A DNA stretch of 64,000 nucleotides from Amphibalanus amphitrite (GCF_019059575.1 NW_024881502.1:992001-1056000); one strand, 5' to 3'. Positions 50,301 to 60,756 are shown, counted from the first letter of the stretch. Program-made: numbers and translations. The notes: generated by a model not told the origin, from the sequence alone.

Positions 50301-53300
50301 CTTGAAATTTTCAGGTCATATGTAAAAAGGTTGCCCCATAGGCTGTGCCAAATTTGGCGGAGCTGCGCGCCGCCGTTTTTACGCTAGCTTTGAAAAACCT
50401 TAGGGGGGTTGCATCAACCCCCCCTGCCAGGGCGAGGGTTAAGCACCGCGCTTCGCGATGACGATTTGCACTACCTGCCTGGCGGAAGTCTTCCTGCCGC
50501 GACCTAGCTTGTTCTCAGGCGTCTATCCGCTTCTGTTGCGTGACAACCAGCGCCAAATCGTGCAGGAACTCATGCCCAGTGCCTCGGTGACCTGGCCATG
50601 GGTCATGCCGCCGGCAACCATACCGACTGCCCCGCTGTGGGACGATTTGCTCAGCGGCTTTACCAACCTGGACACCTGGTACGCGCGCGCCAGGTACTGC
50701 CCCGGAAATGACCTCCGTACACCCCTTGACCTTTCAGGGTTACAAAAATTCGAAGGTCATGTGACTAGAATGGAATTAGTAAGGGGAAATTATATTGATG
50801 TTGCGCGTACGAGGCAAAATAAAGGCTGTTTGAGTGTTAGAGGGTATGACATTAATTTTGGGACACCCTGAAAATTGTAATTGTATTGTAAAACATCACC
50901 CAAACGGGCCACCATTCCCTGCCTGCCAACCCGGGCATGACCGTCCAGCGGCTCCTCTCCCACTCCCCTCCTCCCCCGCCCCCATTCGGCCCGTCCCACT
51001 CACCAACAGCCCCTCCCAATGCCATACACTCAGCTCGTCCCATGCACTCACAGCTCCCCCTCCCGTACTCGCAGCCCCGTACCGTCACGGCCCGTGTCCC
51101 CGTGCCGCAGCCCGCAGCCCGCTCACTCACGGGCGGCGATGATCAGCGCGCCGGAGGTGGCCTGCAGCGTGCTGCCGGACACCAGTAGCGCCAGCAGCGC
51201 GCGCACAATGGGACTCAGCACCAGCGCCGCCCAGCCGAGCGTGTTGACCAGCGAGAACCAGCGGCGCGCCACGGGCAGGCGCGGCAGCTCTGGCGCGGCC
51301 GACAGCCCGCTGTAGCTGCCCGTCTCCAGGTAGGAGGTGAGCATCTTATCCTGGGGGCGGCCGGAGCGGACCGTCAGACCGCGCGCCGGATCCACACTGA
51401 ACGGTGGGCGCGCGACAGTCCACACGGGCTAGCGGGCAGCACAGTCACACCACTAGGGACAGTCGGCAGCACATTCACAGCAGTCTTACTACTGCAAACG
51501 GCAGCACAGTCACACTACTGCAGTCGGCAGTACAGTCACACTACTGCAGTCAGCAGCACAGTCACACCACTGGGGACAGTGGGCACTGGGCAGCACAGTC
51601 ACACTACTGGGGACAGTGGGCAGTACAGTCACACCACTGGGGACAGTGGGCCTGGACAGCACAGCCACACTACTGGGGACAGTGGGCAGTTGGGCACCAC
51701 AATCACACTACTGCAGTCGACAAGCACAGTCACACCACTGGGGACAGTGGGCAGCACAGTCACACTACTGCAGTCGGCAGCACGGTCACACTACTGCAGT
51801 CAGCAGCACAGTCACACCACTGGGGACAGTGGGCACTGGGCAGCACAGTCACACCACTGGGGACAGTGGGCAGTACAGTCACACCACTGGGGACAGTGGG
51901 CACTGGGCAGCACAGTCACACTACTGGGGACAGTCGACAGCACAGTCACACCGCTGGGGACAATCGACAGCACAGTCACACTACTGCAGTCGACAGCACA
52001 GTCACACCACTGGGGACAGCGGGCCTGGGCAGCACAGTCACACCACTGGGGACAGCGGGCCTGGGCAGCACAGTGGCACCACTCAATGCGCCCTGCGCGG
52101 CAGACGGCTAGCCTTGTTCCGGTAGAGCTGGTGCAGGAGCTCACCAGTCACCTTGTTCCGGTACCGGCTGCTGGTGCGGGAGCTCACCAGTCACCTTGTT
52201 CCGGTGTCGGCTGCTGGTGCGGGAGCTCACCTTGTTCCGGTAGAGCTGGTGCAGGAACTCGGCGGCCTCCTGTTCGTCCTCGGGCACCTCCGACATGGGG
52301 ATGCGCTCCACGTACAGGTCGCCCACGATCTTCTTGCCCAGCATCATGTTGTAGAGCGTCGGCTGGGCATAGTTCTGCCTGCGCCGGCGGTGGCCACACG
52401 TCAGCGGGGCACGGACCGACCGGCCGGGGTAGCACGGCCGCCCCGAGCAGGCGCCGCGGCCACTCAACGGTACCCCGGTCAGCGGCGAAACACGGCACAT
52501 CCGGCGACAGCCGAGGCCTGCTCAGACCGCTTCATTGACTGACCAGAACCAGCTCTGACCCGCAGCTGGCACATTGCGGATATATTTCGTACCACTGGGA
52601 GTAAAACATTACCTCAGCCTAGTGCATTCAGAGCGCATCGCGTTTAAACGGAGCGTGCGTACACACTTAGCCCCGACCTGCGCCGATGCGGCGCGCACAA
52701 CTGTGCGTGCACTCACGTGTCGAAGGCCACCGTCACGTTGTAGACGGCGGCGAACTTGTCCCGCAGCCGCGACACCGAGTATGTGAAGCCCTTGGTGCGC
52801 GGCAGCAGCAGGTGGCGCAGCTCGGGCAGACCCTTGCGGCGGGCCACCTCCATGCTGGCCTCGTGTTTAGCCGCCGTGAAGCGGGTGCCCTCGCAGAAGA
52901 TGAGCAGCTGCGCCGGCCGGCAGAGGCGAGCAACAAAGCTGGTCAGCACTACCAACGAGCGCCAACAGAGTAGTCCAATTTCAGTACCACACAAACCGCA
53001 TCTTAGTATCAGCGGCCCGGCGTGTAACGCTTGCCAGAGGCTCCTATCAGCAGCTGCTGAGCCTATTGACCTGCAGTCTCTTTGGGTAGCCCCATCCCAT
53101 CCCCTCTACCATACCCCCATACCTCATGTCTCTCTCCATACCCTGTAATTGGCTACTCTTGTGCAGCCAGGCGATCGTCGGACGGGCCACTCACCCAGAC
53201 GGTACACCCACCCACACGGGCCACTAACCCAGACGGGCAACTCACCCAGACGGGACACCCACCCACACGGGACACTCACCCACCCAGAGTGGCCCCTCAC

Positions 53301-56300
53301 CCAGACGGGACACCCACCCACACGGGCCACTAACCCAGACGGGAGACTAACCCACCCAGTCGGACGGGCCACTAACCCAGACGGACGGCCACTCACCCAG
53401 ACGGGGTCCGGGTAGTCGGCCAGCACCGCCAGCTGCCGGTCAATGTGCTCCTTGTCCTCGTCCCACTTCCTGCGCAGGAAGATGATGCTGGAGAACACCC
53501 ACGACCAGCCGATGATGGGCACGTAGCGCAGCATGTCCTTCACGTACACCTTTGCGCTCTGCCGGTCACAGCGGCACGGCCCGTCACGGGAGAGCCAACG
53601 GTCGGCCACAGCCGGGTGGCCGCTCAAAACGCAGCTACACCTACAAGGATTTGCTACAACGTTTGCTTGACCCTACAAAGGTCCAGCTAACAGGGTAATC
53701 AAACTGCAGTGTCAGGTCTCAGGAAGTCATGCTCGACTAAAGTAGCAGTCATGGCTGCGACATTGCCCTGTGGTGGGATGAAAAGTAGACAAAGTGACGC
53801 TAAACACCAAACCTCACATCTCACCCCAGTGTACCGAACCTGTCGGAGTGTGAGCTATAGTAATCTCACCCCGAGCCACCTGTCGAGTGTGAGCTATAGT
53901 AATCTCACCCCGAGCCACCTGTCGGAGTGTGGGCTATAGTAATCTCACCCCGAGCCACCTGTCGGAGTGTGAGCTATAGTAATCTCGCCCCAGTGTGCCG
54001 CACCTGTCGGAGTGTGGGCTATAGTAATCTCACCCCGAGCGTGCCGCACCTGTCGGAGTGTGGGCTATAGTAATCTCAGCCCAGTGTACCGCAGTAATCT
54101 CAGCCCAGTGTACCGCAGTAATCTCACCCTATAGTAATCTCACCCCAGTGTGCCGCACCTGTCGGATTGTGAGCTATAGTAATCTCACCCCAGTGTGTCG
54201 CACCTGTCGGAGTGTGAGCTATAGTAATCTCACCCCGAGCGTGCCGCACCTGTCGGAGTGTGGGCTATAGTAATCTCACCCCAGTGTGCCGCACCTGTCG
54301 GAGTGTGAGCTATAGTAATCTCACCCCGAGCCACCTGTCGAGTGTGAGCTATAGTAATCTCGCCCCAGTGTGCCGCACCTGTCGGAGTGTGGGCTATAGT
54401 AATCTCACCCCAGTGTACCGCACCTGTCGGAGTGTGAGCTATAGTAATCTCAGCCCAGTGTACCGCAGTAATCTCAGCCCAGTGTACCGCAGTAATCTCA
54501 CCCTATAGTAATCTCACCCCAGTGTACCGCACCTGTCGGAGTGTGAGCTATAGTAATCTCAGCCCAGTGTACCGCAGTAATCTCAGCCCAGTGTACCGCA
54601 GTAATCTCACCCTATAGTAATCTCACCCCAGTGTGCCGCACCTGTCGGAGTGTGGGCTATAGTAATCTCACCCCAATGTACCGCAGTAATCTCAGCCCAG
54701 TGTACCGCAGTAATCTCACCCTATAGTAATCTCACCCCAGTGTGCCGCACCTGTCGGAGTGTGAGCTATAGTAATCTCAGCCCAGTGTACCGCAGTAATC
54801 TCAGCCCAGTGTACCGCAGTAATCTCACCCTATAGTAATCTCACCCCAGTGTACCGCACCTGTCGGAGTGTGAGCTATAGTAATCTCAGCCCAGTGTACC
54901 GCAGTAATCTCAGCCCAGTGTACCGCAGTAATCTCAGCCTATAGTAATCTCACCCCAGTGTACCGAACCTGTCGGAGTGTGGGCTATAGTAATCTCGCCC
55001 CAGTGTGCCGCACCTGTCGGATTGTGAGCTATAGTAATCTCACCCCAGTGTGCCGCACCTGTCGGAGTGTAAGCTATAGTAATCTCAGCCCAGTGTACCG
55101 CAGTAATCTCAGCCCAGTGTACCGCAGTAATCTCACCCTATAGTAATCTCACCCCAGTGTGCCGCACCTGTCGGAGTGTGAGCTATAGTAATCTCACCCC
55201 GAGTGTGCCGCACCGGTCCGCCATCAGCCAGCCCATCAGCCAGTCCACTTCATAAGTGTGGTTCATGACGAGCAGAACGTGCTCCTTGCCGAAGAACTGC
55301 GCGTCCTTGGGGTCGACATAGCAGCGGCTGTCCGACTCGGACCACCATTCTGCCAGGAACACCAGCTCTGCGCACAGAACAGGGGACCAGGTCCGTCCGT
55401 CACAACGCAGGAGTCCAGGTGTCCGTCCGTCACAACGCAGGAGACCTGGTCAGTCCGTCCGTCACAACGCAGGAGACCTGGTCAGTCCGTCACAACGCAG
55501 GAGTCCAGGTGTCCGTCCGTCACAACGCAGGAGACCAGGTCCGTCCGTCACAACGCAGGAGACCAGGTCCGTCCGTCACAACGCAGGAGACCAGGTCCGT
55601 CCGTCACAACGCAGGAGACCAGGTCCGTCCGTCACAACGCAGGAGACCTGGTCCGTCCGTCACAACGCAGGAGACCAGGTCCGTCCGTCACAACGCAGGA
55701 GACCAGGTCCGTCCGTCACAACGCAGGAGACCAGGTCCGTCCGTCACAACGCAGGAGACCAGGTCCGTCCGTCACAACGCAGGAGACCAGGTCCGTCCGT
55801 CACAACGCAGGAGACCAGGTCCGTCCGTCACAACGCAGGAGACCAGGTCCGTCCGTCACAACGCAGGAGACCAGGTCCGTCCGTCACAACGCAGGAGACC
55901 AGGTCCGTCCGTCACAACGCAGGAGACCAGGTGTCCGTCCGTCACAACGCAGGAGGCCAGGTCCGTCCGTCACAACGCAGGAGACCAGGTCCGTCCGTCA
56001 CAACGCAGGAGACCAGGTGTCCGTCCGTCACAACGCAGGAGACCAGGTGTCCGTCCGTCACAACGCAGGAGACCAGGTGTCCGTCCGTCACAAACCTTCG
56101 GCTGTAACACAGCATTAGAGGGTGACTGACTGCGACAAAATACAGTAAAACGGCCAAAACGGCCGACGGTGCAAAAGTCCCAATGACAGGATGTTAGGGA
56201 CAGCCTGTCCAGATATCTACATATGTGTTGCAAATTGTCTTAGGCTCGAACAGTGAGATCACACCTGAAAAGTGACAGGGAATTTAAAATGGCCATCCCA

Positions 56301-58595
56301 CCTTACAATTAGTTTTGAGTTGAGATAGCCAAATTGGGGTCCCTGGCTTCCACTTATCGGTTTGGACACTCACAACATCGAGAATCGATATTTAATTTCA
56401 AACTTGCAGTTTTCAGATTCTAAGGGGCTAATGCATTTGAATACCCCTGAGAATTTGTGACGTCGGCGCAGGTCTAACGATTTTTCACTTTATACTAAAA
56501 CCATTAGCGTCGCCACGGGGGGGGGGAAGCGGGGCAGCTTGCCCCCCCCCCCAACCTCGGACCGGGCACCCTCGGCCTCTGAGATAGATACAGATCCGAT
56601 GAGATTTTGGAGTCAGGAAAAATGGGGGGTACCTTTCCGGGAATGCCTGTGAGGTCAGACTCGGTTGGAACGTGCAGTTCAAACCAGAGTCGGAGTCGCA
56701 GTCGCCAAAATCTTCAAGACTCCGACTCCAGACTCGGAAATGTCAATGCTGCGATTCATTCCCAGTTCCTAGTTAAGTTTGTTCTTTACAGGCACGTAGC
56801 TAGGATCTGGCCAAGGGAGGGGCAGAGGAATCCCGGACGGGGCCTCCTTTCTACAGAGGGCCTCCTCCCTAAAGGGGCCTCCTCTCTACAGAGGGTCTCA
56901 TGCGTATATAATTACATACAACATAATGCATTCACTTTTGTTCAGTTTTTATATGGCCAGCGCGCTGGTATGTTTCTTACCGCTGCAGCGGTAAGAAACA
57001 TACGCATATCACAACTCACCGAGTGGCATGGTAACTGGCAAAAAAAAAAAAAACTCGGGCGCCGCCGGCGGCCGGACCGCAGCAGGAGGGGGAGGATCTG
57101 CGAGGAATGGGTGGATGACGGTCAGAGTAACACTTGGTGTATTATCATATATCGTTTAAGCGCTTAAAGGGACTATCCCACCTTCTAAAATGTTGTTAAA
57201 ACCAGTTAAATTGTGCCCGACTTTATAGATTGGATGACCAGGAACACGGTTCTGGCATTTATTTTTCATTAAACATCTTAGGCTTCCCATATTCCAAACA
57301 CAAACTTTCAAATATGTGACGTCACAGCCCAAAATTACCTCCTTCCCCAGGCCACATTACTGTCATAAAGCTGATTCTTTTTACTCTGTAGGCACCACAA
57401 CAAAGTTCAGACCAAGTTTTAAGCGATTTTTCAACGAACAAACCCATTTAAATCAGAATGACTAAACGAGGTGACGTCACACTAACGGTCGCTCCATGTT
57501 GAAGATAGGGCCTTGTACAAGGCCCATTTTCAAATGAAGGGAACGAATTTCTTCAACACCAAGAGGCCGCGGGGGTTGCAACCTAGATAGATAGTGGTTT
57601 CTGAACCTCGCCGCAAACTTGGCTATCTCAACTCAAACCCCATGTTAAAGGTGGGATAGTCCCTTTAACCGTATTCCGGGCGGGCTCTGAAAGACTCTGT
57701 ATCAGGCGGGGGCCTTTTTGGCTCCCCGTCAGAACTCGAAAACCACGAATCGTAGCGACAAACGGCAACGGCGTTTGATAGTTCGTTGAACGACTTACAA
57801 CTTTTGTAAACAACTTGTTTTGGGTCAGGTCAATGTTAGCCGTTTTCACGACGGGCTATGGCCGGCGAGCCAGTCGCTGCGTCTCGTAACGGCGCACACG
57901 CTCGTTTTCTCCGCGAGGCTCTAGCTCAATTAGGGGCGAAATGGCGGGGGATGGTCATTCCCCGCCCCCTCGGCCGGTAGGTACGTTAACGTATGTAGAA
58001 AACAACTAGCCATTAGGTCCGGCGAGGGTTTAAATTGGGTATCATCAGCTTCCTATCGTCATAGGCAACACACTTTTTGCCGTGAAGCTCTAGCTCGAAT
58101 AGGGGCTGAACGGCTGCGGGGTCTGCTGCCCCCCCCCCCCTCCCATGGATGTCAGCGCTTTAAAAACGGCATTACTGGAGAGATTAAACATGTCCTGTCT
58201 AAATGCTGATGACAACTAAGTAGCAAAGTGAAGTGTCAATACTAAAAAGCAATGTCATTACTACCACATGAAAATGCAACAAATTGCAATGCAACGTTGC
58301 ATAATAGTATACCTACCTCTTGAAGCATACGAAAGCACTAGTATCATACGTGGAAAAAAGCAACGTCGTTTTGCATGCACAAATTATAAAGCATATTAAA
58401 CCAGTACTTACGAGAGCAAATGGAATAATGCAAATAGTAGTTAATTTTCTTGAAAAGTCGGTCACTGAATGGGTTGATTGTCACGTAGAGAATCAGCTGA
58501 ATGAGGTTGATGCAGAGTCCTGAGAGAAAGAACGTGATTGCCAGACAGAGGTGCGCAAGTGGCAGTGTCTTCAGGCTGCTCCAGGTCCAGGCCAT
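47264..58595 (-). CDS. AGPAT3: 1-acyl-sn-glycerol-3-phosphate acyltransferase (AGPAT3/4-like), 7 coding exons
   Basis: Joined minus-strand CDS: 58595-58412, 55367-55198, 53558-53397, 52907-52717, 52378-52231, 51350-51131, 47352-47264. All phases agree, giving 387 residues (vertebrate AGPAT3 and AGPAT4 are near 376-378). The enzyme transfers an acyl group from acyl-CoA to lysophosphatidic acid, forming phosphatidic acid at the ER/Golgi. Visible: an N-terminal membrane segment (about 14-38), motif I NHTYEVD (97-103), YVPIIGWSWVF (130-140), motif III EGTRFT (178-183), KHEASM, LLPRTKGF (206-213), and a C-terminal membrane region (about 316-370). The end SSYGHSDGKKSQ resembles the SSYGNQEFKKKE tail of AGPAT3. 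AGPAT3 versus AGPAT4 is not resolved. The acceptor TGCATTCAG just before the ATG suggests an upstream 5'-UTR exon. Confidence 0.93.
47430..48720. repeat. Minisatellite in AGPAT intron 6
   Basis: About 25 copies of a roughly 50-bp unit (CACCAAACATTACCCCGTCC AACATATACAGAGC and ACACACCTGAG), with GGATCAG / CTATTCAG sub-variants arranged in blocks, suggesting higher-order duplication. Confidence 0.92.
49030..50660 (-). pseudogene. Tc1-like transposase pseudogene
   Basis: Reading the minus strand from about 50640: a helix-turn-helix GMTHGQVTEALGMSSCTIWR W, then GRGRKTSARQVVQIV. After the MITE comes KTGQSTRKLARRLIAN (second HTH-like domain), and then KDKWPGNSHDLSPIENLMAIV, the end of the DDE core. 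Part of the catalytic core is missing, and stops and shifts occur. It is not functional. Confidence 0.82.
49417..50442. mobile_element. TTAA MITE, copy M7, nested in the Tc1-like element
   Basis: TTAA-CCCTCGCCCTGGCAGGG and the exact reverse complement CCCTGCCAGGGCGAGGG-TTAA. Hairpin parts GGGGGCGTTGATGCGACCC and GGGGGGTTGCATCAACCCCCC lie near the ends. It shares GGCGCGTCGAATGATATA and GCATATCATTCGATTCGGC with M6, so the families are related. AGGTCA words are present. Confidence 0.9.
51131..51350 (-). CDS. AGPAT3: AGPAT exon 6: C-terminal membrane region
   Basis: DKMLTSYLETGSYSGLSAAP ... SGALIIAA, acceptor GGCCGCCCCCAG, donor CCC|GTGAGT, phase 0 to 1. Hydrophobic segments LVNTLGWAALVLSPIVRALL and LLVSGSTLQATSGALIIAA are visible. 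Confidence 0.88.
51430..52085. repeat. 30-bp minisatellite in AGPAT intron 5
   Basis: Units of about 30 bp (GCAGCACAGTCACACCACTG GGGACAGTGG and a CTACTGCAGTCG variant), about 22 copies. Frames of up to 319 codons are artefacts. Confidence 0.92.
52100..52245 (-). repeat. Triplicated 3' edge of AGPAT exon 5
   Basis: Three copies of ACCTTGTTCCGGT with GGGAGCTCACC between. The outermost copy repeats about 25 coding bases (CTTGTTCCGGTAGAGCTGGT) plus the donor. Confidence 0.85.
52231..52378 (-). CDS. AGPAT3: AGPAT exon 5
   Basis: QNYAQPTLYNMMLGKKIVGD ... AAEFLHQLYRNK, acceptor CCGCCGGCGCAG, donor AAG|GTGAGC. It matches the GKKYEADMCVRRFPLEDIP...WLHKLYQEKD region. Its 3' edge is triplicated just downstream. 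Confidence 0.9.
52717..52907 (-). CDS. AGPAT3: AGPAT exon 4: motifs III and IV
   Basis: LLIFCEGTRFTAAKHEASME ... NVTVAFD, acceptor CCGGCCGGCGCAG, donor GACAC|GTGAGT, phase 0 to 2. It holds the acyl-acceptor binding EGTR motif and LLPRTKGF. Confidence 0.93.
53165..53405 (-). repeat. Minisatellite of AGPAT exon 3 donor segment
   Basis: Plus-strand units CACTCACCCAGACGGG and ACTAACCCAGACGGG, about 12 copies. ACTCACCCAGACGGGG is the complement of the true exon 3 edge plus donor. Confidence 0.88.
53397..53558 (-). CDS. AGPAT3: AGPAT exon 3: motif II region
   Basis: SAKVYVKDMLRYVPIIGWSW ... LAVLADYPDPVW, 54 residues, phase 0 to 0, donor TGG|GTGAGT. RRKWDEDKEHIDRQL matches the KRKWEEDRDTVVEGL segment. 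Confidence 0.92.
53820..55215 (-). repeat. Minisatellite of AGPAT exon 2 donor segment
   Basis: About 35 copies of a 30-45-bp unit containing AGTGTGCCGCACCTGTCGGA and TAGTAATCTCACCCC. On the minus strand each carries GTGCGGCACACT-(C/GGGG)-TGAGATT, that is, the exon 2 end and its donor. Confidence 0.9.
55198..55367 (-). CDS. AGPAT3: AGPAT exon 2: motif I
   Basis: LVFLAEWWSESDSRCYVDPK ... NHTYEVDWLMGWLMADRCGTLG, with acceptor CTGTGCGCAG and donor GGG|GTGAGA. It contains the catalytic His-Asp pair. An earlier GT (CCG|GTGCGG at 55213) would break the phase, and the minisatellite that follows is made of this exon's 3' edge. Confidence 0.9.
55383..56095. repeat. 27-bp minisatellite next to AGPAT exon 2 acceptor
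   Basis: About 26 copies of CCGTCCGTCACAACGCAGGA GACCAGGT, beginning about 14 bases from the acceptor. Confidence 0.93.
56284..56420. repeat. Partial arm of the N1/N2 TTAA family
   Basis: CCATCCCACCTTACAATTAG and TTTTGAGTTGAGATAGCCAA match the arms of 16594-16660 and 57600-57668. Confidence 0.6.
56421..57163. other. AGPAT intron 1 sequence, no gene seen
   Basis: It contains a G-run/C-run hairpin (56518-56552), AAAAAAAAAAAA at 57040 and a short inverted TTTCTTACCGC-TGCA-GCGGTAAGAAA (56971-56996). No coding motif. Confidence 0.35.
57164..57668. mobile_element. TTAA MITE, AGGGACTATCCCACC family, complete (N2)
   Basis: TTAA-AGGGACTATCCCACCTT and AAGGTGGGATAGTCCCT-TTAA, perfect 17-bp inverted ends, 505 bp. 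It holds two TGACGTCA sites. The right TTAA is shared with the next element. Confidence 0.85.
57665..58033. mobile_element. TTAA MITE, copy M8, short relative of M6
   Basis: The right part, read inverted, matches the left 150 bases of M6 (CCCTCGCCGGACCTA, TTTTCTACATACG, GTGTGCGCCGTTACGAGACG) and ends GGCGAGGG-TTTAA. The left terminus CCGTATTCCGGGCGGG is divergent. Confidence 0.65.
58412..58595 (-). CDS. AGPAT3: AGPAT exon 1: N-terminal membrane anchor
   Basis: MAWTWSSLKTLPLAHLCLAI ... NYYLHYSICS, 61 codons plus one base, donor GTAAGT. LSGLCINLIQLILYVTINP matches the first transmembrane region of AGPAT3/4. Confidence 0.88.
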
Positions 58596-58899
58596 TGCTG
58601 AATGCACCCTGAAACACAGACGCAAAGTGATAGTGACAGGCAGCATATAGTGGTTTCATCTTAGTTCGGGACACTGGTATGGTGTGAAACAGCCTGTTTG
58701 TCCTGAACCTTGTGCATTAATTACCTGCAATATTGAGATTCAACAGACATTTTTTATAGAAAAAAATCATGTGAGCAAGAGGTTGTTGATTCTGCAGTTA
58801 TGAAAATAACAATAAGTTACCTACCCGGCCAGGTCTGGTGTCTACTTTTTTAACCTGCGCCCGTGTGTGCCTCTCAGCCAACTTCATCATGGGTGTGTG

Positions 58900-59718
58900 T
58901 GTGTGGGGGGGGGGGGGGGTATTTGGTCGCACCAGGCTATCTTGAAAGCTTGAAAGTAAAAGAGCTCAAAAGACGCAGAAAATGCAAAACAAAGTTCACT
59001 ATAAGATCTTTCAGAACCACACAGGGTCACTGGAGGTCAGAACCGCACAAGGTCACTGGAGGTCACTAAAAGTAAAGCTATCAGGAATTTTTAATCCCGA
59101 TTTTGACAACTTTTCACAAATTGGAGCATAACTTGGGATGGGAACCAATACCTAAAGCAACAGTGCCACAGTGAAGCGCATTTGATAGCTTTGCAAAGCT
59201 CTTTTTTAGCATTAACCTCAGATTTGACCTAAGGTCAACAGTTTAGCCCCCAGAAGTCAAAAACTCAGAACTTGACTTTTTTTAGGAAAATGTTTTCAGT
59301 AAAAAAAAAAACTTTGGACACCATGCTCGTATTCTGTTATTTTACCGGCATCATGTTTCTCTCGTCAAAACGTGTCGAAAGAACTATAGGTTGACTTGAA
59401 CACGTCAACCAAAAAACTCACCACGGGTCAAGGTCACATGAAAAGTCATGTTGCATGTCAGTCAATAATATTGTTGAGCTGGAAGCATCCATAGTGTTTT
59501 TAGTACTGTAACATGTCTCTATCCAAAGTTGTTCTCAAAAACTGCTGAAGACATTCCTTGACCTGATGACCTCAGGGGCATAAAAGGGGTCACATGTGCA
59601 GTTTTCTAATTCAGTGTGTCACGTTTATTCACCTACCTATGTACCGACTACCGATGATTTAAAGTGTATTCGTCCAAAAGAAGCAGTGTGAAATTTTTCC
59701 TTTTCAACCTGTGCTGAT
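58900..59718. repeat. AGGTCA-rich repeat debris upstream of AGPAT
   Basis: It contains (GT)n/(G)n at 58891-58920, AAGGTCACTGGAGGTCA tandem words at 59020-59070, and a segment matching 43130-43310. It is interrupted by the LTR retrotransposon at 59719. Confidence 0.5.
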
Positions 59719-59884
59719 TGTTATGATTGTTTACTGCAAGTGTTATACGTCATGTTTGGTGTTAGTGTTGGGCCATTTCTGTTTGTGTTGCTGATAGTTT
59801 GTTTTCATCCTGTGTTGCAGGTATGCTTGCAAGTTTGTGTTGAATAAAGCCTGAGAAGGGTCTCTCTCATTCATATTCACTACA
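59719..59884 (+). repeat. 5' LTR
   Basis: 166 bp, TG...CA, with AATAAA at 59843-59848 as polyadenylation signal. Confidence 0.92.
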
Positions 59885-59900
59885 ATTTATTCAACACAAA

Positions 59901-60756
59901 ATGGACAAATTTCTCAGACCAGACAAGTTCGGTACAGACCCAAATGATCAGATTACAGCAAAAGAGTGGATGCACTGGCAGCGAACTTTTGAGAACTTCC
60001 TGGCTGAACTTGCGAAGAGCTCTGTGACCTCACAAGAAGACAAGCTGAACCTTTTGGTCAATGATGTGGCTCCATCAGTATATGAACACATTGCAGAGTG
60101 CACCTCATATACAGTTGCTATAACTATACTCAGTGGTCTATACATCAGCCAAAAAATGAGATTTTGCGAGACATGTCCTAGCATGCAGACGACAGAATCC
60201 TGGCAAATCTCTGGATAAGTATTTGCAAGCTCTGAAGCTCCTAGCGAAAGACTGTGACTTTAAAGCAGTATCAGCAGATGACTATCGGGATGACTACATA
60301 AGAGACGCATTCATCAATGGTCTATCATCACCTCAGATCCGTCAACGCCTGCTCGAGAACAGATCTCTGGACCTCCAGACAGCGTACGAGAAAGCTCAGA
60401 CACTCGAGATGACACAGAAACACTCTGAGTCATTCAGCCAAGCTACTGCTGCCGTCAGTGCGGCTACAGTCACCCAGCTAACTGCCGCGCAAGCTGCTTC
60501 GGCACCTGTACCGGCTGACGGGGAAGGTCCAGCGTCAAGTGAAGCACCTCTTCTAGCGGCAGCTGGAGGCTACGGAAACGTGAAGTGCTTCGTGAAGAAG
60601 CTTTATTCAGCCGGCACCCTCGGCACAAGTGTCCAGCTCGTGACTCGGTGTGCGCCAACTGAGGAAAAGGTCATTATGCCAAAGTGTGCAGATCTCCGAC
60701 TCAGCAGCAATGCCCAAAGCCCACTTCTGCAGCAATGGCCACATTCGCCTCTGTGA
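59901..60756 (+). pseudogene. Retrotransposon gag, frameshifted
   Basis: It starts MDKFLRPDKFGTDPNDQITA and continues WMHWQRTFENFL, a Gag type found with some Ty3/gypsy elements. The first frame stops at 60218. The text resumes one frame over as YLQALKLLAKDCDFKAVSAD and RDAFINGLSSPQIRQRLLEN. The CCHC zinc knuckle near 60650-60700 appears only in a third frame and its second cysteine codon reads TGA. It is therefore inactive. Confidence 0.85.

Larger units (their letters stand above)
48877..50869 (-). mobile_element. Tc1-like DNA transposon split by a MITE (AGPAT intron 6)
   Basis: Perfect inverted ends AGGGTGTCCCAAAATTAATG (48877-48896) and its complement (50850-50869). The transposase runs on the minus strand and is interrupted by the TTAA MITE at 49417-50442. 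The TA flanks are degraded. Without the insert the element is about 1 kb, shorter than an intact Tc1, so it also has internal loss. Confidence 0.88.

Noticed and set aside
55199-55214. AGPAT exon 2 ending at 55214 (donor CCG|GTGCGG)
   Set aside because: It leaves phase 2, which does not fit exon 3 (phase 0), and loses the conserved CGTLG residues; the donor at 55197 fits both.
55258-56129. Frames of 236-286 codons rich in Arg/Gln/Ser/Thr
   Set aside because: They translate the 27-bp minisatellite next to AGPAT exon 2; the true exon is on the other strand.
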